A stretch of 64,000 nucleotides of DNA from the NCBI GenBank assembly GCA_021442155.1, contig CM038221.1, forward strand, positions 152,945,601-153,009,600, written 5' to 3'. Each line of letters starts with the position of its first letter. The stretch's first letter is position 1. Positions 25,430 through 37,224 of this stretch are shown here, one piece after another. This DNA is from Cymbidium sinense. Its lineage: Eukaryota; Streptophyta; Magnoliopsida; Asparagales; Orchidaceae. A program made the position numbers and the translations under genes. A model generated the notes under the pieces. It made no database searches. It saw nothing but the letters and a program-made list of their open reading frames with translations, and was not told the origin of the DNA.

Positions 25430-26257
25430 CCTTAAAATGGTCTGAGTTGAGTTAGACTTTTAGGGGGTGGCATTTCTAATATCACCTTGTTCTTCTCTGG
25501 ATCGATTTCTATTCCACGGTGTTGGACAACAAACCCAAAAATTTTTTATGAAGCTACTCTGAATACACACTTTGAGGATTCATTTTAAGGTTAAATTGTC
25601 TTAACTATTCGAAAATTACTCTCAAGTCAAAGAGATGGTCTTCCTTTTCTTTATTTTTGACTACGAGATCATTGACGTAACATTCGACTTGATGATGAAT
25701 GAGTTTGTCAAAGATTTGAGTCATGGCCCACTGGTATATGACACCAACATTTTTAAGGCGAAAGGCATGACCCTATAGCAAAAGATTTTGATTGGGGTTT
25801 GAAATGTAGTGTTCCTTTCATCCTTAGGGCCATCCTTATTTAGTTATATCTAGATGAGCCATCCATGAAAGAGAAGATTGTATGAGATGAGACAATGTCC
25901 ATCATTAATTTTGGGATTGGTAGTGGAAATTCATCTTTTGGACATGCCTTATTTAGATCACTAAAATCGATGCATACAAATTTGGCCATTCTTTTTCTTA
26001 ACTGGAATGACACTAGCCAGCTAGGTAGCATATTTTTCTTCCCTAATGAAGCTAACATCAATCAATTTCTTGACTTCAAAAATGACCTGCTGTTCAATGT
26101 CTAATCGCATGTGTCTAGGAGCTTGCTTGATAGGGGTAGCACTAGGTTCTATTGCTAGTTTATGGACTGCCACATCAGGAGATAAACTAGGCATTTCTTC
26201 ATAATTCTATGTGAAGCAGTCCTTAAACTCAATCAATAGCCTAACTAAGTCATCAAT
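25430..26257 (-). pseudogene. Copy A reverse transcriptase
   Basis: An open segment at 25,840-26,061 carries VCIDFSDLNKACPKDEFPLP and then SFMDGSSRYN, the FMD...GYNQ motif with the first catalytic Asp (codon about 25,861-25,863) retained and the usual Gly replaced by Arg. The YVDD box is found at 25,668-25,679 but reads YVND, so one of the two paired catalytic aspartates is Asn. LVVKNKEKEDHL follows, as in this family. Stops and frame changes lie between these segments. The same YVND occurs in copy C. Confidence 0.88.
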
Positions 26258-26746
26258 TTAAGTATCATTCAATGAAGAGCTGATGTATGTCGGACGTGGA
26301 TTATCTTCAGTTCCTAAGTTGCTTTTTTTGAGCTCATCTATGGTTGATCTAATCTCTTCAAACTCTGGTGGTGTATTCTTGACTTCAAGATCATTTAGAT
26401 CATCTGAAGTTTCTAAACACACCTCCTCATATGAGTTAACATGATTTGAAAATAATCTATCAGATTCCAAATGATTGGTGTTGGCTAGGTAGTGATTGTC
26501 ATCATTGACTGGACCCACTATGCTGAATCCTAGTCCTGGTCTTAATTGAGGATGTCCACTTTGGTTGTCCCATAACCTTTCAAAGTAGTTCGACCTATGT
26601 TTAGACCAAGTATGTGGGATTAATCCATTCTTTACTAGATTAAGAACAAAAGGCGAATACCAATCAAAAGGCAATTGTATTAAATATTTATATGAATCAT
26701 CCTCAAGTTCTACATCAGCTTCCTGACTTGAGGATGATGCTCCCAA
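26258..26746 (-). pseudogene. Copy A protease-RT linker fragment, 162 codons open
   Basis: This is the longest open stretch of copy A. It is acidic and Ser/Asn-rich and has no catalytic motif. Near its C-terminus it reads NPRPTYIS, which in Tat/Retand polyproteins lies shortly upstream of RT, and the next segment downstream (about 26,100-26,257) continues with residues typical of that lead-in. The ATG is internal to the original polyprotein. Confidence 0.7.
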
Positions 26747-27329
26747 AAAGAACCTCTAGGTTTTCCCATCTGTGGATGACTTAGGGGTTCCTTAACTACC
26801 AAACCCTCAAATTTTTATGAGAAAATTGGGGTTAGAGCTAAGTTCCCAACTAATGTCTAACTGTCTAATATATAAACTTAGATACATTTATGCTTTGCTT
26901 TGGAGCTCGTCTTCATCACTATCATGCTCCAACATCACCTCGAATGGGATCCACTGCTGAGAAGAATTGGCTGGTGTGCTAACCACATAAGACTCATCCT
27001 CTGAACTAAATTCTAAGTCTATGTGGATAGTAGGTGTACTCTTGGTGGCTGGGATATACCTCCTATTAAGTGGCCAATAGGGAAGTTTTCCACCTCAGGG
27101 GCTACCTCTGAACTCTCCTCTACCTGCTGGTGAAGGCCAGGTCATCCTACCCATATGTTCGAATGAAGTAACAAATTGTGGGTGGAATATAATGTGAGGC
27201 TCATTATCTTCCCCTGAGTCTATGTCTCGCTCTCTTTTATTTTCTTTTTATTTCTCTTTTTTCTTTTTCATTTTCTATTTTATTTTCCTTTTATTTTCTT
27301 TATTTTTTCCCTCATGGGGATCTTGACTA

Positions 27330-28013
27330 GATTCGCAAGAATGGACTTGTTAATTTTGGGGAAGAAAATAAGCTACATCTTCATATATCCCGGCCTTATG
27401 AACTATGAAGGGTTTGAGATCTCCTTTGACGTAGTACTTAATTCCACCTCTCATGAACTTCATGCACTGATGTAGAGAGGGATGGAACTGTGTTGTTCTC
27501 ATGTATCCACGATCTCCCAAGCAAAGTATTGAAAGATGTATTCGAGTCTATAATATGAAACTTGGCTTCAGTCTTCCAATCGTCTATCTCTAATGGTAAC
27601 ACTATGGAGCCTAAGGCCCTCTCGCATTATTCATTGAATCCTCTCAATCATCCTCTCCTTTTGGAGTTTAGAGATGTTGATCCTTAAGTAGGCAAGGGTT
27701 ATTAAACTCATAATGTGACTAATGCACCTTGGTCAACTAGAACTCTTTATAACTTGTATCTGTCAACATCCATTGTAATGTAAAGAAGGTGGCTGTGCTT
27801 GGTTGTTCCTAGAAACAAGTCTTCATCATTGAATGTAACTCCTAAGATGTCCTTCAAGCTGTGTGCCTCCTCTTCAGTAGCAGTCAGTTGAGCTAAGCAT
27901 GTCTTTGGATCAAGAAGAGCCTTGATTAGAGATTCCCTTATCTCTTTGGATAAGACAAGGGTGTCTGTTGACCTCACTTTCAAGTGAGCTCTCAACTTCT
28001 CCATCTTAGACAT
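27330..28013 (-). pseudogene. Copy A protease region
   Basis: An open stretch (27,747-28,013) reads in part GVTFNDEDLFLG, then HSHLLYITMDV. This fits the segment just before the active site in Tat/Retand proteases, where a TDEDLPPEG-like motif precedes LYI. The active-site region follows as VLVDQGA near 27,724-27,737, where D-S/T/N-G is usual, after an in-frame stop and before a frameshift. Further on, LLGRSWIHENNTVPS (about 27,480-27,525) matches the LLGRPWIH...VPS motif downstream of the protease in this clade. The first ~13 codons (MSKMEKLRAHLKV) lie within the LTR end (27,966 onward), so this start is probably not the original one. Confidence 0.7.
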
Positions 28014-30900
28014 ATGACTCCTATATACATTAAGAGTTCCTTAGTCTTAAGACACTTCTAGTGATTAGGTGAACATTTAACCTAACCCTAGAGACTTATA
28101 AGAGTTATCCATAGGAATAAGTCATGCCTTAAGGGTTTTAGGAAAACTTGCCTACCCTATTGCTTGAACCTAATCCTTACTCCTTCTTTCAAGTCAAAAC
28201 TTCAAATTCAAATCAACTTCAAATTCAAATCAATTCCAAATAAAATCTTAAATCAATTCCAACTTAATGAATTTTCTCAAATCATGAATCAATTCCAAAT
28301 CAAATGATTGAAACCCATGATAGAATTCAAATCCCAAAAATCTTTTCTAAGCCATTTTGATTTCATCTTATGGACTTAGCTCAAATCAAATTCAAATCAC
28401 TCCAAACTCAAAAGATTTTCTCATAACCATTTATATTCTCATTTATATTCAGAAATTTAAATGAAATATAAATTCAAATAATCAAAACCAAATTTAAAAC
28501 TCAAATCAAAATCTAATCAAAATCCAACCAAACTCTTTCAAGTCAAATCCTTGAACTTAACAAAATCAAATTCAAATCACTTCAAACTCAAAATATTTTC
28601 TCATAACCCATTTATATTCACAAATATAAATGAAATATAAATTCAAATAACCAAAACTAAATTCAAAACTCAAATCCAAATCTAACCTAAATCTAACTTA
28701 TACCCTTTCAAGTCAAATTCTTGAACTTAGCCAAATCATTCTCAAATCAATCCAAACCTTTGGATTCTCTCTTCAAACAATCAATCCTTCAATCATAAAC
28801 CCAAATATAAACATAAACATCAATCATCAAACCAAAATCAATCCAATCCAACTCAAGCCCATGTTCATCCTTTTGACTTAAAATTATCGAATGAATCAAA
28901 ACCCGTTTAACTCTAAATCACTTGAAATTGGTTTTATATTTCAATCATAAGTTCATATGTGAGTTCAACCAAACTTGAATCTAGCCTTGATCAAGCCAAT
29001 TCACCCACTTAGGCTCACTTGAACCAAAGTGACCTAAAGCACCTTTTTGAGCCAAATTCTAATCCTACCCAAATTGGATTGAACTAAGTCCATCAAAGCC
29101 TCACATTATGAGCAAAAATCATCATATGATGATGAATCACTCAAATTGGGTCAAACTAAGTCAAACCTAGCATTTGACCAAGTCAACACTTAGCCCAAAT
29201 GAAATCTAAACTAGCCAAAATCCACCATAAGTCAAATTAATTGAAACCATTGATCTAAATTAGTTCATAATCAATGATTGAACTTGATCAAGTCATCATT
29301 TGAGCCAAACCTAGCCCAATTGGCCACTTGACCTAAGTTGACCCAAGTTGACCTAAAAAGTCAAAATGGGTAAAATCTTGATCTAAGCCAAATTGATTGC
29401 AACCAATGGGTCAAATTCATTCTAAATCACTTGTTTAACTTGACTAAAGCTTCAATTGGCCAACTAGACCCAACCTAGCCCAATTGACCATGAACCCAAT
29501 TTGACCTAAAAGGTCAAACCAACTTGAAATCAAACCAAACCAAAATTGATTGAAACCAAAGCTTGAAAAATATTTCAAATGATCAACCAAGCCTAAACTA
29601 ACCCATGACCTAACCCAATTGGGTCAAATGGGTCAAATTGGTCAACTTGACCCATTTGACCTAAGTGAACCTAAATGAACCAAAACCAAATATAAATCAA
29701 ATTGAGCCAAACCAATGATACCCATAGGATCCAAATGATCATTTGAACTTGACCTAACCCATAGTTTGACCTAATTTGACCAATCGGTCAACCTAACCCA
29801 AATTGACCCAACTTGACTTAAATGTTTCAAATTGAACCAATTCAAACCAAATTAACTCCAAATCAATTAAAATTTTTCCCAACCCACTTTTGAATCATTT
29901 CAAATTTTCCAAATCAAAATTAAGGCCAAATAACCATTTTACCCATAGGTCAAAGGGTAAACTATGGCCAAATTCTCTTGGAATTTGGCCAATTCCTTCT
30001 CATGACCGCTTGACATCTTCCTAGTGGTCCATTTAGACACTAAGGAGGGTGCTAAACATGATATACTCAAAAATGGCAAAGCAAGCCTCGATCATCCGAT
30101 CTAAGGAAGGGGAGATATACTCCCCCTCATTCTCACTCAAACCAAGTTCTCTGCATTCGATTGAGCTAGGGTGATCAAAAGCAAGCTTATCCAAGCTTCC
30201 CTAAGCCATTTCCAAGAATCTTGAATTTCTCCTTCTCGATTTTCTTTAAAGCCGAAATAGGGGGGGCCTAAGGAAAGTCCAACTCACTGATCGTCCACCA
30301 AATCCAAATTCACTTTGCAAGCACCATCAAAGGAGCTAGTTGAGCTCACCCAAAGTGTTTCTCAAGTCTCCAAGCCACGGAAGGAGGAGTTCGATTGAAG
30401 TCGCAAGCCATTGAAGGGGAGCTTGGCCAATTGAGCAATCCACTTCAAATCAATACTTGAAACCTTCAACAGGGCTTTGTCTACTAGACGAAAATACCTC
30501 CTCTACTGAAAGTGCCGATGATAGCCTCCAATGAGGTATTGTTCAAAGCTGATCTTAATTTGAAAAATACTTGGTCCTTTGAAGGGAATTGTAATCCCAT
30601 TAGATTCTAGTCGTTGGATGTTCTTCTTTATACCTGTTGATGGCGTGGGGTAATCTTAGCCTATCCGAGCTTAGGTGAGCTCGGATCAAGTGGTGGAGGA
30701 TCGACGATCTTCATCTCCCGCAGCTTAGGCATGGATGAATCATGAGCCATCCATCCCGCGTGTTTTGGATGGACGACCTTAATTAAATCACTTTGATCCA
30801 CTGATTTAAATCCTTTAAAACCATAGGATTAACCCTGGTCATCAGATCCTTAATCGGATGACCCAGAGGAAAGCACGTTGCATTGCCAGCTAACACGTGG
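27966..30900 (-). mobile_element. L7: 3' half of a giant LTR, minus orientation
   Basis: Read on the minus strand this is the CpG islet (about 30,630-30,900), the TACCTCATTGGAGG block (about 30,525-30,538), the F half with many TTGACC/GGTCAA words, and the end GAGGTCAACA at 27,966-27,975. The G half is missing: similarity to minus-oriented LTR stops near 30,900 and a plus-oriented LTR start follows within 100 bp. It lies immediately upstream of pol copy A in pol's sense, so it is positioned as A's 5' LTR. Its best visible partner is L3, in opposite orientation at 33,100-36,114. Confidence 0.7.
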
Positions 30901-30989
30901 TGAAAAAAATTTAATTCAATTGTCTTAAGATGTATACTTCCATCTTCAATCTATGTGGATAAAATGAAGATAGAAATATACTCTTTATA
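30901..30989. other. Junction between L7 and L3
   Basis: About 90 bp containing CTTCCATCTTCAATC and AATGAAGATAGAAATATA. It resembles the ~80 bp before L6 (CTTCATCTATCCTC and AAAAATAGAAATATG, 56,855-56,897), so it is probably the last piece of an element interior before an LTR start. The purine-rich AATGAAGATAGAAA could be a decayed polypurine tract. Confidence 0.45.
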
Positions 30990-33900
30990 TTTGGACACTA
31001 GGCAGATCCACATATGTTCTTATTAAGGTGATCAGGTATAAAATTGAGGAAACTTACATTATCTCAAAAGATAGAAGTCACCACACTATAATGGACCTAA
31101 TCACCTGAATAAGGACTCCTAAGGACAAAGGGTCTGCATATGTACCAAAGATTCCTCCCTTACTTTACATGAAAAAGTAAAGTAGGGTTTATTTTAAATC
31201 AGGTTTGTTAAGTTTCCTATGGAGGTAAGTCCTCATAGTTAATTACATCCTAAGGAATGAGATTCCTTAGGAATACTCTCGATTAAGATAAATGATGGAT
31301 GCTAATTAATGTTACTTAAGAAAATGGAATGCTTGATGATGCATGATTTTCATTAAGTAGAAAAAGGGTATTTTTTATTCTTTATTCATATGCACATGTG
31401 TAAGTATGAAAGGCATAAGTGAGTACAACACCATTATTAACACCAGGGGTGTAAGGTATAAGACCTACTTAGGGCTACTTAAAGCCTCGCAACTCCAGGG
31501 TTGTCGAGACTAATATACCACTTTTCTTAAATACATATGCATGTACAAAATAAATAATTGGAGAAAGAAAGATGCAAAGTTTATGCTTATTTAAATTTTT
31601 TAGTTTGTTTATGCAATTTATATGTGTAAATGTAAAGATCCTTCTTAAGTTTTAACCTGGAAGAGGATAAGAGTAGATTTTAAGCAAGTGTTATATTCTT
31701 TTAAAAGAACTATGCACTTTGCAAATCTTATCCAAATCCATGTTAAGAGGAAAGAAGGAAGAAAACATAAGACACATTTTTATATTCACATGCAAGCTTA
31801 TAAATAAAGTATAAGTAGCATACCTTTCAATTTTGATATTTGATTTATAAGTTTTGAAAATAATTTTGAATTTAATAGTGATAATAGCCATTCATATTTC
31901 TACTTTAGCCAAAACATGCAATTCGAGATAAAGAAAACTTTTCATTTTCATTTTGATTTTTAAAAGGAATGAATGCATGATTTTCACATGGCATACATAT
32001 TTAACATGCTAGAAAATAAATAAAGTGATGAAAGCAATGCAAATTCATTCACCCTAATTAATTCCTAAAGACAATCCTATGAAATAGGAAAGTTTAAAAT
32101 GAATCAAAGTTTGTTTAATGTGATTTTTGTTTTGAATTTGTTTTATGTTTGATTTAAGATATGTGAATGAATGTTTGCTGGCCTTAACCCATTTCCCCCA
32201 TGTGTATGGCATTTTAGTTTAATCTTTAGATGATTAGATGATTTTTCTATTTTGATTAGGTTAAGGTATGAATTAAGTGTGTTAATTATCCCTTACCTAT
32301 ACCACCTTAGCATATATAACTAAATAATTATGAGCCAATGATATGACATTAAACCACATAAGGAATTTAAATCAGCAATGCACCTTAGAAGAAAAGGGCC
32401 TACTGCATTTGGCTCATGATTAATGATTAATTAAGCAAAGGGATTTAAGTTAAGTAAATTCATAATCATTCTCACACATGTGAGTTGGATTTTAATTTTC
32501 TTAATGTACTTAGGTTATTGAACACCTAAGCATCTACCCAAAGTGAGGTTTTAGAATTTTATCAAATTAATTAAGTAGGTAATTAGTGGGTTAATTCCTT
32601 AATTGAATTTTGATTAAGGAAGAAAGAGGGAGTTTAGGGAATGACTAAAGGAAAATATCCCAAAATTATTCCCTAAACCTTCTATTCATTTAAACAAACC
32701 TTAATTAACTCAATCAAAGGATCAAACCACTAATTACACACTTAATTAGGCTTAATTACATGAAGAGAGCAATTAGAATTAAATGCAGTAATTACCCTAA
32801 TTAGACCATTAATAAATCCCAAGAAAATTAAGGGAGGTAGAAGTCATTCCACTAAATACACATGAGAAGTTTGAGATTAATTAATGAAATAATCAGAGAG
32901 TAATTAACCTAATTACATTCATAGTAAAACCCAAATTCAAAAAATAACATTGTTCAAAATCCATCAAAATAAATTTTATAATATTCTACATTCAATTATC
33001 TTTCATATGCAATTTATTTCATATTTTTTCTGATTTTTCTACACTTAGATATGAATATTTGAAGTTTCCATGCTCAACTAGATAATTACTAATTATGTGA
33101 CTAATCCCGTCGGCGCCACATGGAGGCTGACGCGACGCGAGATTTCCATGTGGTGTGATGGGAATGATCAATTAAGTTATCACATCGTAGTGCTGCATCA
33201 GCGGTGGTGCTACACGCTTTCTCCTCACCCTTCGATCAAGGATCGGACGACTGAGATTAAACCCGCGGTATTAAAGGATTAATCTGTGGATCCTATGTGT
33301 TTTAATCATGGCTGTCCATCCAAAACACGCAGATGGATGACCCATGATTCTTCTCTGATCTTCCCTATGGGAGATGGCCACCGTCCATCTTCAAAGGAAA
33401 TATCCGAGCTTGATTGAGCTCGGATTGAAATAAAATTTAACCCACACCATCACCATGCAAGGGAGATCACATCCAATGGCTAGATTTTTATGAAGTAGAA
33501 ATTCCTTTCACAAAGGACCACACCACATATAATATAAGCTCAGTTTAATGGCTTACCTCACCAGAGGCTATCACTGGCGCTCGATTCCCTTGGAGAAGCT
33601 TTGTCTAGTTGAGATGAAGCTTTGTTGAAGTTTTGAGGCCTTGAAATTGGGTAGATCCTTCTATGTGCCAAGTCCACCTTCAACTCCTTCCAGCTTTGAT
33701 CGAAGTGGTACCTCCCTTGCCATTGGAGCTTGGGAAAAGGTTTGGGTGAACTCGATTGAGTTCCCTGATGGAGCTTGAAAAGTGAATTGGCTTGGTATTG
33801 AGTGTGGAGTGAGATTAAATTTTGCTTGAGCTCCCCTATTTTCGATTTGAGAAAATCCAAAATAGAAGTTCAAATGGCTTGAGAGAGCTTAGGGAAACTT

Positions 33901-36114
33901 GGAAATGGCTTCTCTAGCTTCCCTTTGCTCAATCGAATTGGAGAGTGATGAAATAAATTGGAATTAGGGGGAGCATATCTCCCTAGAGCAATCAGATGGC
34001 CAAGAAGGATCTTGCCATTTTGATCTAATTAACCTCATTACATGGGTTTGTTAGGCTATTAAAAGTGTCCTTGCATTTTGTTTGGCTAGAGGAGTGGAGT
34101 AGTGGAGCTCCCATGTGCTTAATTCAAGTGAAGGAGGGATTCTATGTGCTTAATTTCAAGTGAGGTGGTCGATTTTAGCCTTAGGTTGGGTTGGCTGATA
34201 CAAACCCATTGGGTTAGGTGCACCACACTCACTAGTGTCCACTTCATCCACTAAGAGGGTGCCAAGTGGTCATGAAGAGGATTTGACCAAAGTTTAAGTG
34301 AATTTGGCCAAAATTTACCCTATGGCCTAGGGGTAAAATGGTCATTTGGCTTGTGTTTTAATTTGAATATGTTTGGTATGATTGAAAAATGGGTTAGGCC
34401 AAGTTTCATTGAATTTGAAGTTGATTTGATATGATTTGGCTCATGTTGACCCATTTATGTCAAAATGGGTCAACTAGGGTCAAGTTGACCAATTGGTCAA
34501 ATTGGGTCAAACCAAGGGTTGGGTCAAGTTCATATGACCATTTGAAATTTGTTGGTAGTTTTGGTTTGTTCAATTTGATTTATATTTGGTTTTGGTTCAA
34601 TTGAGTTCATTTAGGTCAAATGGGTCAAGATGACCAATTTGACCCATTTGACCTATTTAGGTTAGGTCATGGGTTGGCTTAGGTTTCATTGGTCATATGA
34701 AATAGATTGGTCTTTGTTTCCAATCAATTTGGTTTATATGTGAGTTTGGCTCAATTTGACCTTTTAGGTCAAGTTGGGTCAACCTTGGTCAAGTGGCCAA
34801 TTGGGCTAGGTTAGGCTCAAATGTTGATTTGGTCAAGTTCAAACATTGATCATGAATGAGTTTTGATCAATGGTTTTAATCAATTTGGCCTATGGTGGAT
34901 TTTTGCTAGTTTATGTTTCATTTTGGCTAAGTGTTGACTTGGTTTGACCCAATTTGAGTGATTGATCATCTTATGATGATTATTGCTCACAATGTGAGGC
35001 TTAGATGGGCTTAGTTCAATCCAATTTGGTTAGGATTAGAATATGGTTCATAAGGGTACTTTAGGTCACTTTGGGTCAAGTGAGCCTAAGTAGGTCAAAT
35101 GGCTTGGTTAAAGGTTGATTTGAGTTTGATTGAACTCACATATGGAATGATTGAAATATAAATCCATTTACAAGTGATTTGAAGTCAAATAGGTTTTGAT
35201 TCATTTGATAATTTCAAGTTCAAAAGGGTGAATATGAGCTTGACTTGGGTTTGATTTTTGAATTGAGTTTTGGTTTGATGATTGAAGTTTGTGTTTATAT
35301 TTGGATTCATGATTGTAGGGTTGATTGAATTATGAAGAAAAATCAAGGGTTTGGCTTGATTTGAGTTTACTTTGACTAAGTTCAAGAATTTAACTTGAAA
35401 GGCTTAGGTTGAATTTTGATTGAATTTGAGTTTAATTTTTGGAGTTGGTTTTGGTTGTTTGAATTTATATTTCATTTATATATGTGAGTATAAATGAAAA
35501 TATAAATGGGTTATGAGAAAATTTTATGAATTTGAAGTGATTTGAACTTGATTTAGGCTAAGTCCTTAAGAGGGAATCAAAGTGACTTAGGAAATATTTT
35601 TTTATTTGGATTTGAATTTGGATTTAGTTTGATTGCTTTGAATTTATATTTCATTTATATATGTGAATATAAATGGGCTGTGAGAAAATTTTTTGAATTT
35701 AAATTGATTTAGATTTGATTTAGGCTAAGTCATTGAGAGAGAATCAAAGGACTTAGGAAATATTTTGAACTTGGAATTTCAATCATAAATTTCAATTATT
35801 TGGAATTGATCATGGATTTCAATCATTTGTAATTGATTTGAGTTTGGAGAAAATCAATTAAGTTGGAATCGATTTATGTTTGAATTGAAGGAACGAAGAG
35901 AGGAATTTGATTCATGCTATAGGGTAGGCAAATTTTCCTAACACCCCTAAGGCATGACCTATTCCTAAGGTTAACTCTTCTAAGTCTCTAGAGATAGGTT
36001 AAATGTTTACCTAATCACTAGATGTGTCTTAAGATTAAGGATCTTTAAAGTATAAGAGGAGTCATATGTCTAAGATGGAGGGATTGAGAGCTCATCCTAA
36101 AAATGAGGTCAACA
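30990..36114 (+). mobile_element. L3: giant LTR copy with a large internal deletion, about 5.1 kb
   Basis: It starts TTTGGACACTAGGCAGATCC, and L6 starts TGTTGGACTCAATGTAGATCC. With the end GAGGTCAACA (36,105-36,114) this suggests TGTTG...CAACA inverted LTR tips. Near 31,297 the text jumps from the equivalent of L6 position about 57,170 to about 59,310, losing some 2 kb of the G half. The CpG islet lies at 33,105-33,430 and TTACCTCACCAGAG at 33,553, preceded by CATATAATATAAG (about 33,521), the best TATA-like sequence of any copy. The F half continues to 36,114. An open frame at 33,558-33,860 (minus) is not conserved in other copies. Confidence 0.65.
33105..33566 (+). promoter_or_regulatory. 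CpG islet and TATA-like box of L3
   Basis: CGTCGGCGCCACATGG at about 33,108, GACGCGACGCGAG at 33,129 and CCCGCGG near 33,261 mark the islet. CATATAATATAAG near 33,521 lies about 30 bp before the conserved TTACCTCACC block, a spacing compatible with a core promoter. No transcription start can be shown from sequence. Confidence 0.35.
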
Positions 36115-37060
36115 CCCTTATCAAGAGGTGCTACCCTAAGAGGTAGAACTTTGTCACGCAGGTTGACTTTAGTGACTTCTTGGAATGATGGACTTATGGA
36201 AAGTTCTACCTTCTCATCAGGTATACCTACAACTTTTCCTATGGGATCCTCAAAGTCAGTTGACTCAAATTCAATCTCAAGAGGTGAACCCGATTGATTC
36301 AGAAAAGGAAAGTCCGATTTGAATCAGAAGAGAGTGGATCAGAATGACTAGAGCTATCATGATTATTTTTTAGACTTGGAGAGTTTTCAATAGGAATAAA
36401 ATCTAGAGTATTAGAAGTGCACAAGATATAAGTGAAAGCTTTCTTCATTGATTTCTTTTTGGGTGGAGGTACATGATAGAAACCCAACAAAGTAAATGGG
36501 GTAAGAGATTTAATGCCCTTTTCACATACAACGTGCTGGTAGAAGAGGAGCTAGTTTAGGAAGAAGTAGTAGTTGCAATTATGGATGGAGTGCTAGACTC
36601 AGATGGTGGTTGTGCTACTGAACTATCCCAAGCAAGTAAGGTGGACTGCTACTGTTGCTGAGCTGTCACCTTCTTCAAGTTGTCTTTGGCAACTTGCAAA
36701 CCTTCATTGATGTTGGAGGTTTGAGTTGCCTCAGGCACTTGTAAAGAGAGTTTCTTAATCTTATAAACTATCTTTTTAGAGGTTCAAGATAAGGCAATAT
36801 CCCAACCTTCTTTTGTCTTAATAGTTGTGTGGCATCCCTTTCCTTTGATTGCTTCAATTGTTGTTGTTTGATTTTATCTTTTGATCTTGAGTCAGAACCC
36901 ACATTTCAATAATTTTGGTTACGTTGAATGGGGTTCAAATTGCATGGAGAGATTTGTAGAATTGGAGGAGAAGCTTTTGCCTTGAGATTCTGATTTGGAA
37001 CCCATACTCAACCAATTTAAGTAGGTTGGGTGAGGTTCAAATATGAGAGAGACTTTTGGA
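36115..37060 (-). pseudogene. Minus-strand coding-like relic inside the L3-L4 element
   Basis: On the minus strand short protein-like runs change frame. One begins MGSKSESQGKSF near 36,998. Another is rich in Lys/Gln (GSDSRSKDKIKQQQLK). Another gives INEGLQVAKDNLKKVTAQQQ and then PPSESSTPSI. An open frame at 36,299-36,490 contains FIPIENSPSL, and the last run reads SPLEIEFESTDFEDPIGKVV and continues to KVLPLRVAPLDKGVD at the LTR end. I do not recognise the protein. It is antisense to the flanking LTRs, and antisense ORFs near the 3' end are known in Tat-lineage elements (gene23 of maize Grande). A gag relic or captured host exon is also possible. Confidence 0.4.
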
Positions 37061-37224
37061 GATATTTGTATTGTATGCCTTGTTTAAAATTTTAATTTGA
37101 AAAACCTTTATTTAGCAAATTTAGGTATGCTAGAAAAGTTTTGATTATATGTTTGAAAATTTAGTGAAAACATTTTTGCTTGTGATGGTTGTTTATTATG
37201 TGTGTGATATATTTTGATTTGATT

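Larger units (their letters stand above)
23022..28013 (-). pseudogene. Pol copy A: decayed Tat-lineage polyprotein (PR-RT-RH-aRH-INT)
   Basis: On the minus strand the fragments run from 28,013 down to a stop at 23,022 in the order protease, spacer, reverse transcriptase, degenerate RNase H, archaeal-type RNase H, integrase zinc finger, integrase core and integrase C-terminus. Frames change repeatedly and stops interrupt nearly every domain, so no full polyprotein can be made. Two RNase H domains between RT and integrase are the hallmark of the plant Tat clade. No gag is recognisable upstream: the coding run begins inside the end of LTR L7. An A-rich tract (minus strand, about 27,230-27,310) sits between protease and the next open segment. 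Copy B (46,301) and copy C (about 55,990) are related fragments. Confidence 0.88.

Noticed and set aside
33558..33860. 100-codon open frame on the minus strand in L3
   Set aside because: It lies just downstream of the islet in the LTR, has no domain, and is not seen in other copies.
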